From: CAYSLU01 sp964431965
Lineage (GTDB): Bacteria > Verrucomicrobiota > Kiritimatiellia > CAIKKV01 > CAYSLU01
DNA length: 64,000 nucleotides
Assembly (NCBI GenBank): GCA_964431965.1
Contig: CAYSLU010000017.1
Coordinates: 5,077 to 69,076, forward strand
Direction of reading: 5' to 3'
Shown here: positions 17,212 through 25,823 of the stretch, one piece after another
Layout: every line of letters begins with the position of its first letter
Numbering within the stretch: position 1 is the stretch's first letter
Program-made: the position numbers and the translations under genes
The notes under the pieces: model-generated
The model's database searches: none
What the model saw: the letters and a program-made list of their open reading frames with translations, nothing else
What the model was told of the DNA's origin: nothing

Positions 17212-17320
17212 GTGTGCCTTGTGTACGCCCCGCATGGGCGTGAGCTTATGGGGTGCAAGTCCCCTACAGGAGGTCAGGATATGAAACTGTGAGCCGGAAG
17301 CAAGGGCGGGGAACCGCGCT
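17212..17320 (+). mobile_element. Possible group II intron 5' segment
   Basis: A non-coding stretch begins GTGTGCC and contains GGGG-TGCAAGT-CCCC (about 17249-17264), then AGGAGGTCAGG and GTGAGCCGGAAGCAAGGGC. These resemble the conserved 5' leader of bacterial group II introns that precede a maturase. It lies downstream, not upstream, of the 3'-end-like element at 16703, so the two are not halves of one intact intron. A cobalamin-type leader is a less likely alternative. The rest of the 420-bp gap up to 17571 shows nothing firm. Confidence 0.3.
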
Positions 17321-17571
17321 GGCCGCGCGGATGCAATCCGCCGTCAGCTCCTTGTCCGGCCGTCCGTTGCCTTCACCATCCACATTTCCTGCCTTCCTTG
17401 AGTTCCTGATTGAATCCGTCTTCCCTCGTCAGCGTCAATCAAATGTCCCCCGCTATGGCCGGAAGGATCCCGACAAGGCGACTCAAAACAGCGGCGACGC
17501 GGGGAATGGTGTTGCACCGGGGTTTCGGAATCGTGTACGAATGTCCGCGCGGTCGGCGAGGGAGAGGGCAC

Positions 17572-18678
17572 ATGGCGCGATTGAAGACACCGTACTACCT
17601 GATCGACGAGAAGCGGCTGCGGCGGAATCTCGAGATCATCCGCCGCGTGCGCGAGGCGTCCGGGGCGAAGTCCGTACTTGCGCTGAAGTGCTTTTCCACG
17701 TGGTGCGTGTTCGACCTGATGAAGCGGTACCTGGACGGGACGACCAGCAGCGGCGTGTACGAGGCGCGCCTGGGCCGCGAGAAGTTCGGGAAGGAAGTCC
17801 ACGCCTACAGCGTGGGGTTTTCGCGCGAGGACGTGCGCGAGGTCCGGCGGTACGCGGACAAGATCATCTTCAATTCGCTGTCCCAGCTCCGGGCGTTTGC
17901 CCGCGAGGTCCGCGGCATGCCGGTCGGCGTCCGCGTAAACCCCGGCTTCAGCCACTCGCACTTCGACCTCGCGGACCCGGCGCGGCGGTACTGCCGCCTC
18001 GGCGTGCGCGACGGGGCGGCGCTCCGCCAGGCGGCCCGCCTCGTCAGCGGGCTCATGTTCCACTTCAACTGCGAGAACGACGACTTCCCTGCGTTCGAGA
18101 AGAGCCTGGACCGGATCGGGCGGGAGTACGGGGATCTGCTCGAGCGGTTGGACTGGGTCAGCCTGGGCGGCGGGATCTTCTTCACGAAGCCCGAGTATCC
18201 CCTGGACGCGTTCTGCGCGAAGCTGAAGGCGTTCGCCGATCGGTTCGGCGTGCAGCTGTACCTGGAGCCCGGAGAGGCAGCGATCACGGGGGCGGCCGAA
18301 CTCGTCACGACCGTGCTCGACGTCGTTCGCAACGAGGTCGATGTCGCCGTCGTTGACGCATCGACCGAGGCCCACATGCTGGATCATCTGCTCTACCGCA
18401 CCAGCCCGCGGATCGCCTCGCCCGGTGCCGGACGTTACAAGGTGACGATTGCGGGACGCTCGTGCCTGGCGGGGGACGTGTTCGGCTCGTACAGCCTGAA
18501 GGCCCGGCTGAAGCCCGGGCGGGTGGTGCGGATCGCGGACGCGGCGGGCTACACGATGGTCAAGAAGAACTGGTTCAACGGGCTGCCGATGCCGTCGATC
18601 TGCGTGCGGCGGCTGGATGGGACGCTGGAGACGGTCCGGCGCTTCGGATACGAGGACTACCGGGCGAGCTTGTCGTAG
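17572..18678 (+). CDS. nspC: Carboxynorspermidine/carboxyspermidine decarboxylase
   Basis: A 368-residue fold-III PLP decarboxylase that turns carboxy(nor)spermidine into (nor)spermidine. The PLP lysine is Lys39 in VLALKCFSTW. Other landmarks are TSSGVYEAR, a FHFNCEN motif, the glycine-rich LGGGIFF, the LEPGEA phosphate-binding loop, and the CLAGDVFG segment that gives the active-site cysteine of the partner subunit, followed by DAAGYTMVKKNWFNG. I chose ATG 17572 (MARLKTPYYLIDE) because GAGGGAGAGG precedes it and the family begins here; upstream in-frame codons give only a spurious extension. The dehydrogenase follows 15 bp later, so both are one operon. Confidence 0.9.
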   Translation: MARLKTPYYLIDEKRLRRNLEIIRRVREASGAKSVLALKCFSTWCVFDLMKRYLDGTTSSGVYEARLGREKFGKEVHAYSVGFSREDVREVRRYADKIIFNSLSQLRAFAREVRGMPVGVRVNPGFSHSHFDLADPARRYCRLGVRDGAALRQAARLVSGLMFHFNCENDDFPAFEKSLDRIGREYGDLLERLDWVSLGGGIFFTKPEYPLDAFCAKLKAFADRFGVQLYLEPGEAAITGAAELVTTVLDVVRNEVDVAVVDASTEAHMLDHLLYRTSPRIASPGAGRYKVTIAGRSCLAGDVFGSYSLKARLKPGRVVRIADAAGYTMVKKNWFNGLPMPSICVRRLDGTLETVRRFGYEDYRASLS

Positions 18679-18693
18679 GAGAAAGGCACAACC

Positions 18694-20169
18694 ATGAAGA
18701 AGAAAGTGTTGATCATCGGGGCGGGCGGCGTGGCGCATGTGACGGCGCACAAGGCGGCCATGAACAACGACGTGCTGGGCGATATCTGTATCGCCTCCCG
18801 CACGCAGGCCAAGTGCGACGAGATCATCGAGAGCGTCCGGCGCAAAAACCATCTGAAGGACCCGTCGAAGAAGCTCTACTCCCGGCAGATCGACGCGCTC
18901 GACATCCCGGCCACCGTGCGGCTGATCCGCGAGACGAATTCCGAGATCGTCATCAACCTCGGCAACGCGTTCGTCAACATGTCCGTCCTGGAAGCGTGCC
19001 TGGAGACCGGCGCGGTCTACCTGGACACGGCGATCCACGAGGAGCCGGACAAGGTGTGCGAGACGCCTCCGTGGTACGCGAACTACGAGTGGAAGCGGAA
19101 GGACCGCTGCGCCGCGAAGGGGCTGACCGCCATCCTGGGCGTGGGCTTCGACCCGGGCGTGGTCAACGCCTACTGCGCGCTGGCGGCGAAGCGCTATTTG
19201 GACACGATCGACACGATCGACATCATGGACGTCAACGCCGGGCGGCACGGCCGGTACTTCGCCACGAACTTCGACCCGGAGATCAACTTTCGCGAGTTCA
19301 TCAAGGTCTGGACCTGGATCGACCGGCAGTGGAAGGAGTACCCGACCCACTCGGTCAAGCGCGTGTACGACTTCCCGGTGGTCGGCCCGTGCCCGATCTA
19401 CCTGAACGGCCACGACGAGCTGCACTCGCTCTCGAAGAACATCGACGCGAACAGCATCCGGTTCTGGATGGGCTTCGGCGATCACTACATCAACGTGTTT
19501 ACGGTGCTCCGCACGCTGGGGTTCCTTTCGCACCTGCCGGTGACGCTGACCACCGGCCAGGAGGTGGTGCCGCTGAAGGTAGTGAAGGCATTGCTGCCGG
19601 ATCCCAAGACGCTGGCGCCGGGGTACACGGGCAAGACGTGCATCGGCAACTTCTGCAAGGGCTGGAAGAACGGGAAGCGGCGCGAGGTGCTCATCTACCA
19701 GGTTTCCGATCACCACGCCTGCTACGAGGAGGTCGAGTCGCAGGGCATCAGCTACACGGCGGGCGTGCCGCCGGTGGCCGCCGCCATGCTGGTCGCGCAG
19801 GGCGTCTGGGATCCGAAGACCATGGTGAACGTGGAGGAACTGGACCCCGAGCCGTTCATTGCGATCCTGGACCGGATCGGCCTGCCGACCGACGTGAAGG
19901 AGATCAAGCCGGGCAGCAAGGCGTCCTTCGATGGAACGGTCCGTGCCCTGGAGACCGAGCTGGCCGAATCGACGGCGACGGTCACGGTTTCCGCCGCGAA
20001 TCCCATGATCGCCCTTCAGCCGCGCCCGGCGCCCGCTCCGTCGCGGAAGCCGGCTGCGGCCAAGGGGAAGAAGCCGGCTGCGAAGAAGAAGCCGACTGCT
20101 GCGAAGGCGCGCCGGCCCCAGGCTGCGAAGTCCGCCAAGTCAAAGAAGAGCCGTCGCGGCCGGAGATAG
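18694..20169 (+). CDS. Carboxynorspermidine synthase (saccharopine dehydrogenase family) with a Lys/Ala/Pro-rich tail
   Basis: A 491-residue enzyme that condenses an aldehyde (aspartate semialdehyde) with a diamine and reduces the Schiff base with NAD(P)H, making carboxy(nor)spermidine for the decarboxylase just upstream. The Rossmann motif is VLIIGAGGVAHV near the N-terminus; GVGFDPGVVNAY, WMGFGDHYINVF and GVPPVAAAML are family features. The last 45 or so residues are unusual: repeats of PAAAKGKKPAAKKK and AAKARRPQAAK, ending SKKSRRGRR, like a histone H1 or nucleoid-protein tail and absent from typical enzymes. AGGAG precedes the ATG. Confidence 0.88.
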   Translation: MKKKVLIIGAGGVAHVTAHKAAMNNDVLGDICIASRTQAKCDEIIESVRRKNHLKDPSKKLYSRQIDALDIPATVRLIRETNSEIVINLGNAFVNMSVLEACLETGAVYLDTAIHEEPDKVCETPPWYANYEWKRKDRCAAKGLTAILGVGFDPGVVNAYCALAAKRYLDTIDTIDIMDVNAGRHGRYFATNFDPEINFREFIKVWTWIDRQWKEYPTHSVKRVYDFPVVGPCPIYLNGHDELHSLSKNIDANSIRFWMGFGDHYINVFTVLRTLGFLSHLPVTLTTGQEVVPLKVVKALLPDPKTLAPGYTGKTCIGNFCKGWKNGKRREVLIYQVSDHHACYEEVESQGISYTAGVPPVAAAMLVAQGVWDPKTMVNVEELDPEPFIAILDRIGLPTDVKEIKPGSKASFDGTVRALETELAESTATVTVSAANPMIALQPRPAPAPSRKPAAAKGKKPAAKKKPTAAKARRPQAAKSAKSKKSRRGRR

Positions 20170-20196
20170 CCGGTCTCGAAGGGGGACGCGGCTCGT

Positions 20197-20253
20197 GCGC
20201 CGCTACTACAAACGCCGCCCGGTAACAGATCCGCTGCTTCGTAGTAGGCGCGC
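20197..20253. terminator. Hairpin downstream of the polyamine genes
   Basis: GCGCCGCTACTAC (20197-20209) and GTAGTAGGCGCGC (20241-20253) pair with two mismatches around a 31-base loop, 30 bases after the stop. There is no T tract, so it may be a palindromic repeat rather than a terminator. Confidence 0.35.
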
Positions 20254-20289
20254 GTAAGCGCCGTTGAGGATCCCTGTTGCGCAATGGGC

Positions 20290-20403
20290 CAGTGACGTGA
20301 AGGTGGGCAGCAGTCCGGACCGGCCGGGGACGGCCGGCTCCAAAAGGCCATCGTCCGCGCCTTGGAGACGGCGGTCCCCGCCGTTCCGACCAGCCCGTCA
20401 CTG
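20290..20403. repeat. Nested inverted-repeat element
   Basis: CAGTGACG (20290-20297) and CGTCACTG (20396-20403) enclose further GC-rich self-complementary blocks (GGCCGGGGACGGCCGG; GGCGGTCCCCGCCG). It fills most of the 377-bp gap between the polyamine and formate dehydrogenase operons and resembles a small MITE. Confidence 0.4.
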
Positions 20404-20429
20404 CCGCGTCACGGGCGCGTGCTGCACGC

Positions 20430-20458
20430 TGGACAACCACAACGTGGTAGTGGATACT
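20430..20458 (+). promoter_or_regulatory. Candidate promoter of the formate dehydrogenase operon
   Basis: TGGACA (20430-20435), 17 bases, GATACT (20453-20458), 88 bases ahead of the first gene. The spacer contains the perfect dyad ACCAC-AAC-GTGGT (20436-20448), which could be an operator. A run of six T follows. Confidence 0.35.
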
Positions 20459-20546
20459 TTTTTGCGAATTTGGAACGTGCGGCGGGCGTGAAGCCGGTTC
20501 GCGCGCCGCCGGGGCGAGGCAGGCGGTTGATCCCGGGAGCGCAGGC

Positions 20547-21062
20547 ATGAGCGTGAAGGCAGCGGAAGCGCCGTCCGTCGATCTGACGCGGGTGGCGGAG
20601 ATCCTCGCGGGGCACACCCCGTTCGAGGAAGGCGACATCATCGGCGTGCTGCAGGACGTGCAGGAGCACTACGGCTATCTGCCGCGGCCGGCGATGGACG
20701 AGTTTGCCCGGCTCGCCCGGGTGCCGGTGGCCACGCTCTACGGCGTCGCCACGTTCTACTCGCAGTTCCATCTGGAGCCGCACGGCCGGCACACGGTCCG
20801 GGTTTGCCGCGGCACGGCGTGTCACGTGCGGGGCGCACCCCGCGTGATGGAGGCGGTGGTCGGGCACCTGGGCGTCGGGGACGGGGAAACGACTCCCGAC
20901 ATGCGCTTCTCGCTTGAGACCGTGGCGTGCCTCGGGACGTGCTTCCTCTCGCCGGTGATGCTGATGGACAGCCAGTACTACGGGAACCTGACCGCGGACA
21001 AGGCGGTCACGATTCTGAAGGCGTTCACCGAGGCCGATCCGGCCGGCGCCGCCGCCAACTGA
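20547..21062 (+). CDS. nuoE: NuoE-like [2Fe-2S] subunit of NAD-linked formate dehydrogenase
   Basis: A 171-residue thioredoxin-fold ferredoxin related to the 24-kDa subunit of complex I and to HydC/HndA subunits. Four cysteines for one [2Fe-2S] cluster are visible in CRGTAC and CLGTCF, with the family-typical VATFYSQFHLEP before them. It is expected to pass electrons between the flavin subunit and the catalytic subunit. It opens an operon with NuoF-like and FdhA genes, 13 and 15 bp apart. GGGAG lies eight bases before the ATG. The cytoplasm is its likely place, as no signal or membrane segment is present. Confidence 0.92.
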   Translation: MSVKAAEAPSVDLTRVAEILAGHTPFEEGDIIGVLQDVQEHYGYLPRPAMDEFARLARVPVATLYGVATFYSQFHLEPHGRHTVRVCRGTACHVRGAPRVMEAVVGHLGVGDGETTPDMRFSLETVACLGTCFLSPVMLMDSQYYGNLTADKAVTILKAFTEADPAGAAAN

Positions 21063-21075
21063 AGGGACTTCCGTC

Positions 21076-22968
21076 ATGCCCCCGATCACGCCCCAGATTG
21101 AACGGCTCCGCGCGGACCGCGACGCGGCGCGGGACCGCGCGCCGCGGCGGGCGGTGCGCATCTGTTCCACGGGATGCCGCGCGCTCGGCGCGCTCAGCGT
21201 GCACGCGGCCTTCGAGAAGGAGCTGGCGACCGCGGGCCTGGAGCGAGAGGTCGCGCTCGTCAAGACCGGCTGCCAGGGCATCTGTGCCGGCGCCCCGGTG
21301 ATCAGCATCGACCCGGAGGGCATCCTCTACCTGGGCGCGAAACCGGAGGACGTCCCCGAGATCGTTCGCACGACGCTCGTCGGCGGCGGCGTGGTGGACC
21401 GGCTCTGCTACCAGGGGCCGGGCGGCCCGATCGCGAAGCGCGCGGACAACCCCTTCTTTGCGAAGCAGCGGCCGCTCGTGCTGGAGCGCTGCGGCCGGAT
21501 CGATCCGACGGACCTGGATGCGGCCCTGGCGGCCGGGGCGTACGAGATGCTCGAGCGGACGCTCACGGAGCGGACCCCGCAGGAGATCATCGACGAGATG
21601 ACCGCGTCCGGGCTGCGGGGCCGCGGAGGCGCGGGCTTTCCGTGCGGCCGGAAATGGGCTTCGGCCCGGGCGGCGGCGGGCGAGGTCAAGTACCTGGTCT
21701 GCAATGCGGACGAGGGAGACCCCGGCGCGTTCATGGACCGGGCGGTGGTGGAGGGCGACCCGCACGCCGTGATCGAGGGCATGCTGATCGCGGCGTACGC
21801 GATCGGCGCGCGGCACGGGTATGTCTACGTGCGGGCCGAGTATCCGATCGCCATCGAACACCTGAAGATTGCGATCGCCGAGGCCGGGAAGCGCGGCCTG
21901 CTGGGCGAGAACGTCCTGGGAACGGGCCTGTCGTTCGACCTGAAAATCAAGGCCGGCGCGGGCGCGTTCGTCTGCGGGGAGGAGACGGCGCTGATGGCCT
22001 CGATCGAGGGCCGGCGCGGCCAGCCGCGGCCGCGGCCTCCGTTCCCGGCCGAGAGCGGGCTCTGGGGCAAGCCCACGAACATCAACAACGTCGAGACGCT
22101 GGCCAACGTGCCGGCGATCCTGCGCTTCGGCGGCGCGGCCTACGCGAAGCTCGGCACGGGCACGAGCGCGGGCACCAAGATCTTCGCCCTGGCCGGCAAG
22201 GTGCGGAACACCGGGCTGGTGGAGGTGCCGATCGGCATCTCGATGCGCCAGCTCGTGTACGACATCGGAGGCGGCATCCCGGACGGCGGCGCGTTCAAGG
22301 CGGCCCAGATGGGCGGCCCGTCGGGCGGCTGCGTGCCGGCCCAGTACCTCGACATGCCGATCGACTACGAGACGGTGAAGGAGGTCGGCGCCATCATGGG
22401 CTCCGGCGGCCTCATCATCCTCGATGAGGACACCTGCATGGTCGAACTGGCGCGGTACTTCATGGAGTTCTGCGCCAAGGAGTCGTGCGGGAAGTGCCCG
22501 CCGTGCCGCATCGGCACGACGCGCATGCACGAGATCCTGCAGCGGATCTGCGCGGGGAAGGGCGAGCCGGGGGACATCCCGAAGCTCGAGGCGCTGGCGC
22601 TGCAGGTTAAGAAGAACTCGCTGTGCGGCCTGGGGCAGACGGCGCCCAACCCCGTGCTGACAACGCTCCGCCACTTCCGCGCGGAATACGAGTCGCACGT
22701 CGTGGACAAGCGGTGCCCTGCGCACGCCTGCCGCGACCTGATCGCGTTCCGCATCGACGCCGACCGGTGCGTGCTCTGCGGGCGCTGCGCGCGGAAGTGC
22801 CCGGCCACGTGCATCACCGGACAGCCGGGCAAGCATCCGGCGCGCGCCACCGACGCGGACCGCCAGAGCGGGAAGGTCGGGCGCCCGTTCGAGATCCAGG
22901 CCGCGCTCTGCGTGAAGTGCGGGGCGTGCTTTGACGTGTGTCCCGCCGCCGCGGTGGTTCGGAGCTAG
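21076..22968 (+). CDS. nuoF: NuoF-like NADH-binding flavoprotein subunit with extra ferredoxin domains
   Basis: A 630-residue diaphorase subunit of the HydB/HndC type. The N-terminal thioredoxin-like [2Fe-2S] domain has C30/C34 and C66/C70 (RICSTGC, KTGCQGIC). The NADH/FMN domain has LRGRGGAGFPCG at about 180 and NADEGDPGAFMDR at 210-222. The SLBB region and the N3-type [4Fe-4S] site (SCGKCPPC then CGLGQ) follow. The C-terminus adds two bacterial ferredoxin motifs (CVLCGRCARKCP and CVKCGACFDVCP). It oxidises or reduces NAD(H), or NADP(H), and wires it to the formate site. This longer form is the one found in soluble formate dehydrogenases and [FeFe]-hydrogenases; no hydrogenase gene is present. 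Confidence 0.93.
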   Translation: MPPITPQIERLRADRDAARDRAPRRAVRICSTGCRALGALSVHAAFEKELATAGLEREVALVKTGCQGICAGAPVISIDPEGILYLGAKPEDVPEIVRTTLVGGGVVDRLCYQGPGGPIAKRADNPFFAKQRPLVLERCGRIDPTDLDAALAAGAYEMLERTLTERTPQEIIDEMTASGLRGRGGAGFPCGRKWASARAAAGEVKYLVCNADEGDPGAFMDRAVVEGDPHAVIEGMLIAAYAIGARHGYVYVRAEYPIAIEHLKIAIAEAGKRGLLGENVLGTGLSFDLKIKAGAGAFVCGEETALMASIEGRRGQPRPRPPFPAESGLWGKPTNINNVETLANVPAILRFGGAAYAKLGTGTSAGTKIFALAGKVRNTGLVEVPIGISMRQLVYDIGGGIPDGGAFKAAQMGGPSGGCVPAQYLDMPIDYETVKEVGAIMGSGGLIILDEDTCMVELARYFMEFCAKESCGKCPPCRIGTTRMHEILQRICAGKGEPGDIPKLEALALQVKKNSLCGLGQTAPNPVLTTLRHFRAEYESHVVDKRCPAHACRDLIAFRIDADRCVLCGRCARKCPATCITGQPGKHPARATDADRQSGKVGRPFEIQAALCVKCGACFDVCPAAAVVRS

Positions 22969-22983
22969 AGGAGAGCAAACGCC

Positions 22984-25683
22984 ATGGTCCGACTGACCAT
23001 CGATGGACGGATGATCGAGGCCCGCGAGGGGCAGTCGGTGCTGGACGCCGCTGTGGCAGCCGGCATCGACATTCCGCGCCTGTGTCACGACCCGCGCCTG
23101 AAGCCGGCGGGCGCCTGCCGGCTGTGCCAGGTCCACCTGGGCGCGGAGAGCGCCCCGCCGACGCTGTCCTGCACCACGCTGGTGCGGGAAGGACTGCAGG
23201 TCATCACCGAGTCCGCCGAGCTGTCCGCGCGCCGCAAGAGCATACTCGAGCTGCTCCTGAGCGAGCACCGCGTGGCCTGCACGACGTGCGACGCCGACGG
23301 CGACTGCGCGTTGCAGGACCTGTCCTACCGCTACGGCGCCCGCGAGTGCGAGTACGGGACCTATCAGCACTCGCCGGCGACGCTGATCAACTACACGACC
23401 GCGAACCGCGGCATCGAGCACGACGTCGAGAAGTGCATCCGCTGCGGCCGCTGCGTGCGCTACTGCAGCGAGGTTCAGTGCTCGTCTGCGCTTACATTTG
23501 ACGGGCGCGGCATCACCATGAAGGTCAATACGGCGCACGGCCGGCCGCTTCACGAGTCCGACTGCGAGTTGTGCGGGGGGTGCATCCGCGTGTGCCCGAC
23601 TGGCGCCATGCGCGAGAAGGCCGGCGCGGGGCGGGGCCGGGCCAAGGACCTGAGGAAGGTCCCGACCACGTGCACCTACTGTGGCGTCGGATGCTCGTTC
23701 GAGTTCAACGTCAACCCGAAGACGAACCGCATCGTGCGTGTGACGACCGAGCCCGGCATGGGGATCAACGACGGCAACCTGTGCGTCAAGGGGCACTTCG
23801 CCTTCGACTTCGTGCATTCCCCCGAGCGACTGACGAAGCCTCTGATCAAGGAGAACGGCACGTTCCGCGTGGCCACCTGGGCGGAGGCGATCGAGAGGGC
23901 GGGGAAGGGCATGGCGGCGGCCCGCGACGCGTACGGCCCCGCAGGCGTGGCGTTCCTCAGCTCCGCGCGCTGCACGAACGAAGAGAACTACCTGATGCAG
24001 AAGCTGGCCCGCGCGGCGGGCCGGACGAACAACATCGACCAGTGCGCCACGACCTGCCACGCCCCGACCGTGGCCGGGCTGGCCATGTCGCTCGGCTCCG
24101 GCGCCATGACGAACTCGATCGGCGAGATCAAGAACGTCCAGACGATGTTCGTCATCGGGGCGAACCCGACCGAGGCCCACCCGATCGTCGGCCTGGAGAT
24201 GAAGAAGGCCATGCGTAACGGGGCGCGGCTGATCGTGTGCGACCCGCGGGAAACGTGGATCGCGCAGCGGGCGCACATCCACATCAAGCACCGGCCCGGG
24301 ACGGACAACATGCTCGTCAACGCGATGATGAGCCACGTCCTGGCCAAGGGACTGCACGACCAGGCGTTCGTCGCCGCCCGCTGCGAGCAGTTCGACGCGC
24401 TGCGCGAGAACCTCCGGGAGTACACCGTCGAGAAGGCGGCCGAGGTGTGCGGCGTCGATGCCGACCTGATCCGCCGCGCGGCCGAGTGGTATGCGGCGGG
24501 AACGCCGTCCGCGATCTTCTACACTCTGGGCATCACCGAGCACACGTGCGGAACCGAGAACGTACAGAACCTGGCCAACTTCGCGATGCTCTGCGGCCAG
24601 ATCGGCAAGGAGTCCTCGGGGATCAACCCCATCCGGGGTCAGAACAACGTCCAGGGCGCCTGCGACATGGGCGCGATCCACTCCGTCCTCCCCGGCTACC
24701 AGAAGGTCGCCGACGAGGCGATCCGCGCCAAGTTTGCCAAGGCGTGGGGCGTCGATCTGCCGACCAACCCTGGCGGACGCGTGACCGACTTCATCGAGGA
24801 GGCCGGCGAGGGCGTGCTCAAGGCCTTCTACGTGCTCGGGGAGGACCCCGTCCTCAGCGAGCCCAATACGGACAAGGTCGTCGCGAGCCTGAAGAAGCTG
24901 GAGTTCCTGGTGGTGCAGGAGATCTTCATGACGGAGACGGCCAAGCTGGCTGACGTGGTCCTGCCGGCGACGTGCTTCGCCGAGAAGGACGGTACCTTCA
25001 CCAACACCGAGCGCCGCGTGCAGCGCGTGCGCAAGGCGGTCGAGCCGCCCGGCGAGGCGCGCGCGGACTGGCAGATCATCTGCGACGTCTCGGCGGCGAT
25101 GGGCTACCCCATGCGGTATGCCGGCGCGTCGGAGATCTTCGACGAGGTGGCCTCGCTCGCGCCGAGCTACGGCGGGATGTCCTATGAGCGCATCGACGCG
25201 CTTGGCCTGCAGTGGCCGTGCCCGACGAAGGACCACCTCGGCACGCCGTACCTGCACCAAGGCCGCTTCACGCGCGGCAAGGGCCTGATGCACGCAATCC
25301 GGTTCCGCCCGCCCGCCGAGGTGCCGGACGCCGACTACCCGTTCATGATGTCCACGGGCCGCACACTCTACCATTACAACGTCGGCAACATGACGCGGAA
25401 GAGCGAGTCCATCGCGCAGCGGCAGGACGAGAACTTCGTCGAACTGCACCGCGAGGACGGGGAGCGCCTGGGCATCGTGGACGGAGGGATGGCCCGAATC
25501 ACCACGCGCCGGGGATCGCTTGTCGTGCGCGTCCACCTGGGCGAGAAGGTCCGCCCCGGCGGGCTGTGGATGCCGTTCCATTTCGTCGAGAGCGCGACAA
25601 ACCGCCTGACGAACGACGCCTTCGACAACATTACGCGCACGGCGGAGTACAAGTGCTGCGCCGCGAAGGTCGAGCGCGCGTGA
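22984..25683 (+). CDS. fdhA: Formate dehydrogenase catalytic (molybdopterin) subunit with NuoG-like N-terminus
   Basis: An 899-residue enzyme that oxidises formate to CO2 (or the reverse) at a bis-MGD molybdenum or tungsten centre. Domains in order: a [2Fe-2S] domain (C34, C45, C48, C63), a His-Cys [4Fe-4S] site (HRVACTTCDADGDC, His95), two [4Fe-4S] ferredoxin motifs (C151-C161, C194-C204), the N-terminal Fe4S4 of the catalytic part (CTYCGVGC), then the molybdopterin domains and a C-terminal dinucleotide-binding domain. The metal ligand is cysteine: Cys358 in TCHAPTVAGLA, where other enzymes have selenocysteine. It is followed by a receiver-ferritin fusion and FdhD. GGAGAG precedes the start. 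Confidence 0.94.
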   Translation: MVRLTIDGRMIEAREGQSVLDAAVAAGIDIPRLCHDPRLKPAGACRLCQVHLGAESAPPTLSCTTLVREGLQVITESAELSARRKSILELLLSEHRVACTTCDADGDCALQDLSYRYGARECEYGTYQHSPATLINYTTANRGIEHDVEKCIRCGRCVRYCSEVQCSSALTFDGRGITMKVNTAHGRPLHESDCELCGGCIRVCPTGAMREKAGAGRGRAKDLRKVPTTCTYCGVGCSFEFNVNPKTNRIVRVTTEPGMGINDGNLCVKGHFAFDFVHSPERLTKPLIKENGTFRVATWAEAIERAGKGMAAARDAYGPAGVAFLSSARCTNEENYLMQKLARAAGRTNNIDQCATTCHAPTVAGLAMSLGSGAMTNSIGEIKNVQTMFVIGANPTEAHPIVGLEMKKAMRNGARLIVCDPRETWIAQRAHIHIKHRPGTDNMLVNAMMSHVLAKGLHDQAFVAARCEQFDALRENLREYTVEKAAEVCGVDADLIRRAAEWYAAGTPSAIFYTLGITEHTCGTENVQNLANFAMLCGQIGKESSGINPIRGQNNVQGACDMGAIHSVLPGYQKVADEAIRAKFAKAWGVDLPTNPGGRVTDFIEEAGEGVLKAFYVLGEDPVLSEPNTDKVVASLKKLEFLVVQEIFMTETAKLADVVLPATCFAEKDGTFTNTERRVQRVRKAVEPPGEARADWQIICDVSAAMGYPMRYAGASEIFDEVASLAPSYGGMSYERIDALGLQWPCPTKDHLGTPYLHQGRFTRGKGLMHAIRFRPPAEVPDADYPFMMSTGRTLYHYNVGNMTRKSESIAQRQDENFVELHREDGERLGIVDGGMARITTRRGSLVVRVHLGEKVRPGGLWMPFHFVESATNRLTNDAFDNITRTAEYKCCAAKVERA

Positions 25684-25714
25684 TGCGCCGTATGGGAAGT
25701 GGGCGACGGCTGGG

Positions 25715-25785
25715 TGATCCCGAGCAGCGCGAAGGATCTCTGGCCGTGCGGTTGGCATGAGATTCCTCGCTCCGTTCGGAATGAC
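25715..25785. repeat. Palindromic repeat, copy 1
   Basis: GATCCCGAGC-GCGAAGGATCT and, after a spacer, GAGATTCCTCGCTCCGTTCGGAATGAC form an imperfect hairpin. A related copy lies at 29175-29246. It lies in the gap between fdhA and the receiver-ferritin gene. Confidence 0.7.
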
Positions 25786-25823
25786 AAGCGCTCTGCCGGT
25801 CGCAGGAAGGGGAGATCGAACGC

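Noticed and set aside
17212..17320. Cobalamin riboswitch
   Set aside because: It has GGTGCAAGTCC and ACTGTGA segments resembling the B12 box order, but no AGACCTGCC end is present and nothing downstream is linked to cobalamin; group II intron debris is more likely.
21076..22968. [FeFe]- or [NiFe]-hydrogenase
   Set aside because: The NuoE/NuoF-like subunits also occur in hydrogenases, but the third subunit is clearly a molybdopterin formate dehydrogenase, and no H-cluster or Ni-Fe motif is present.
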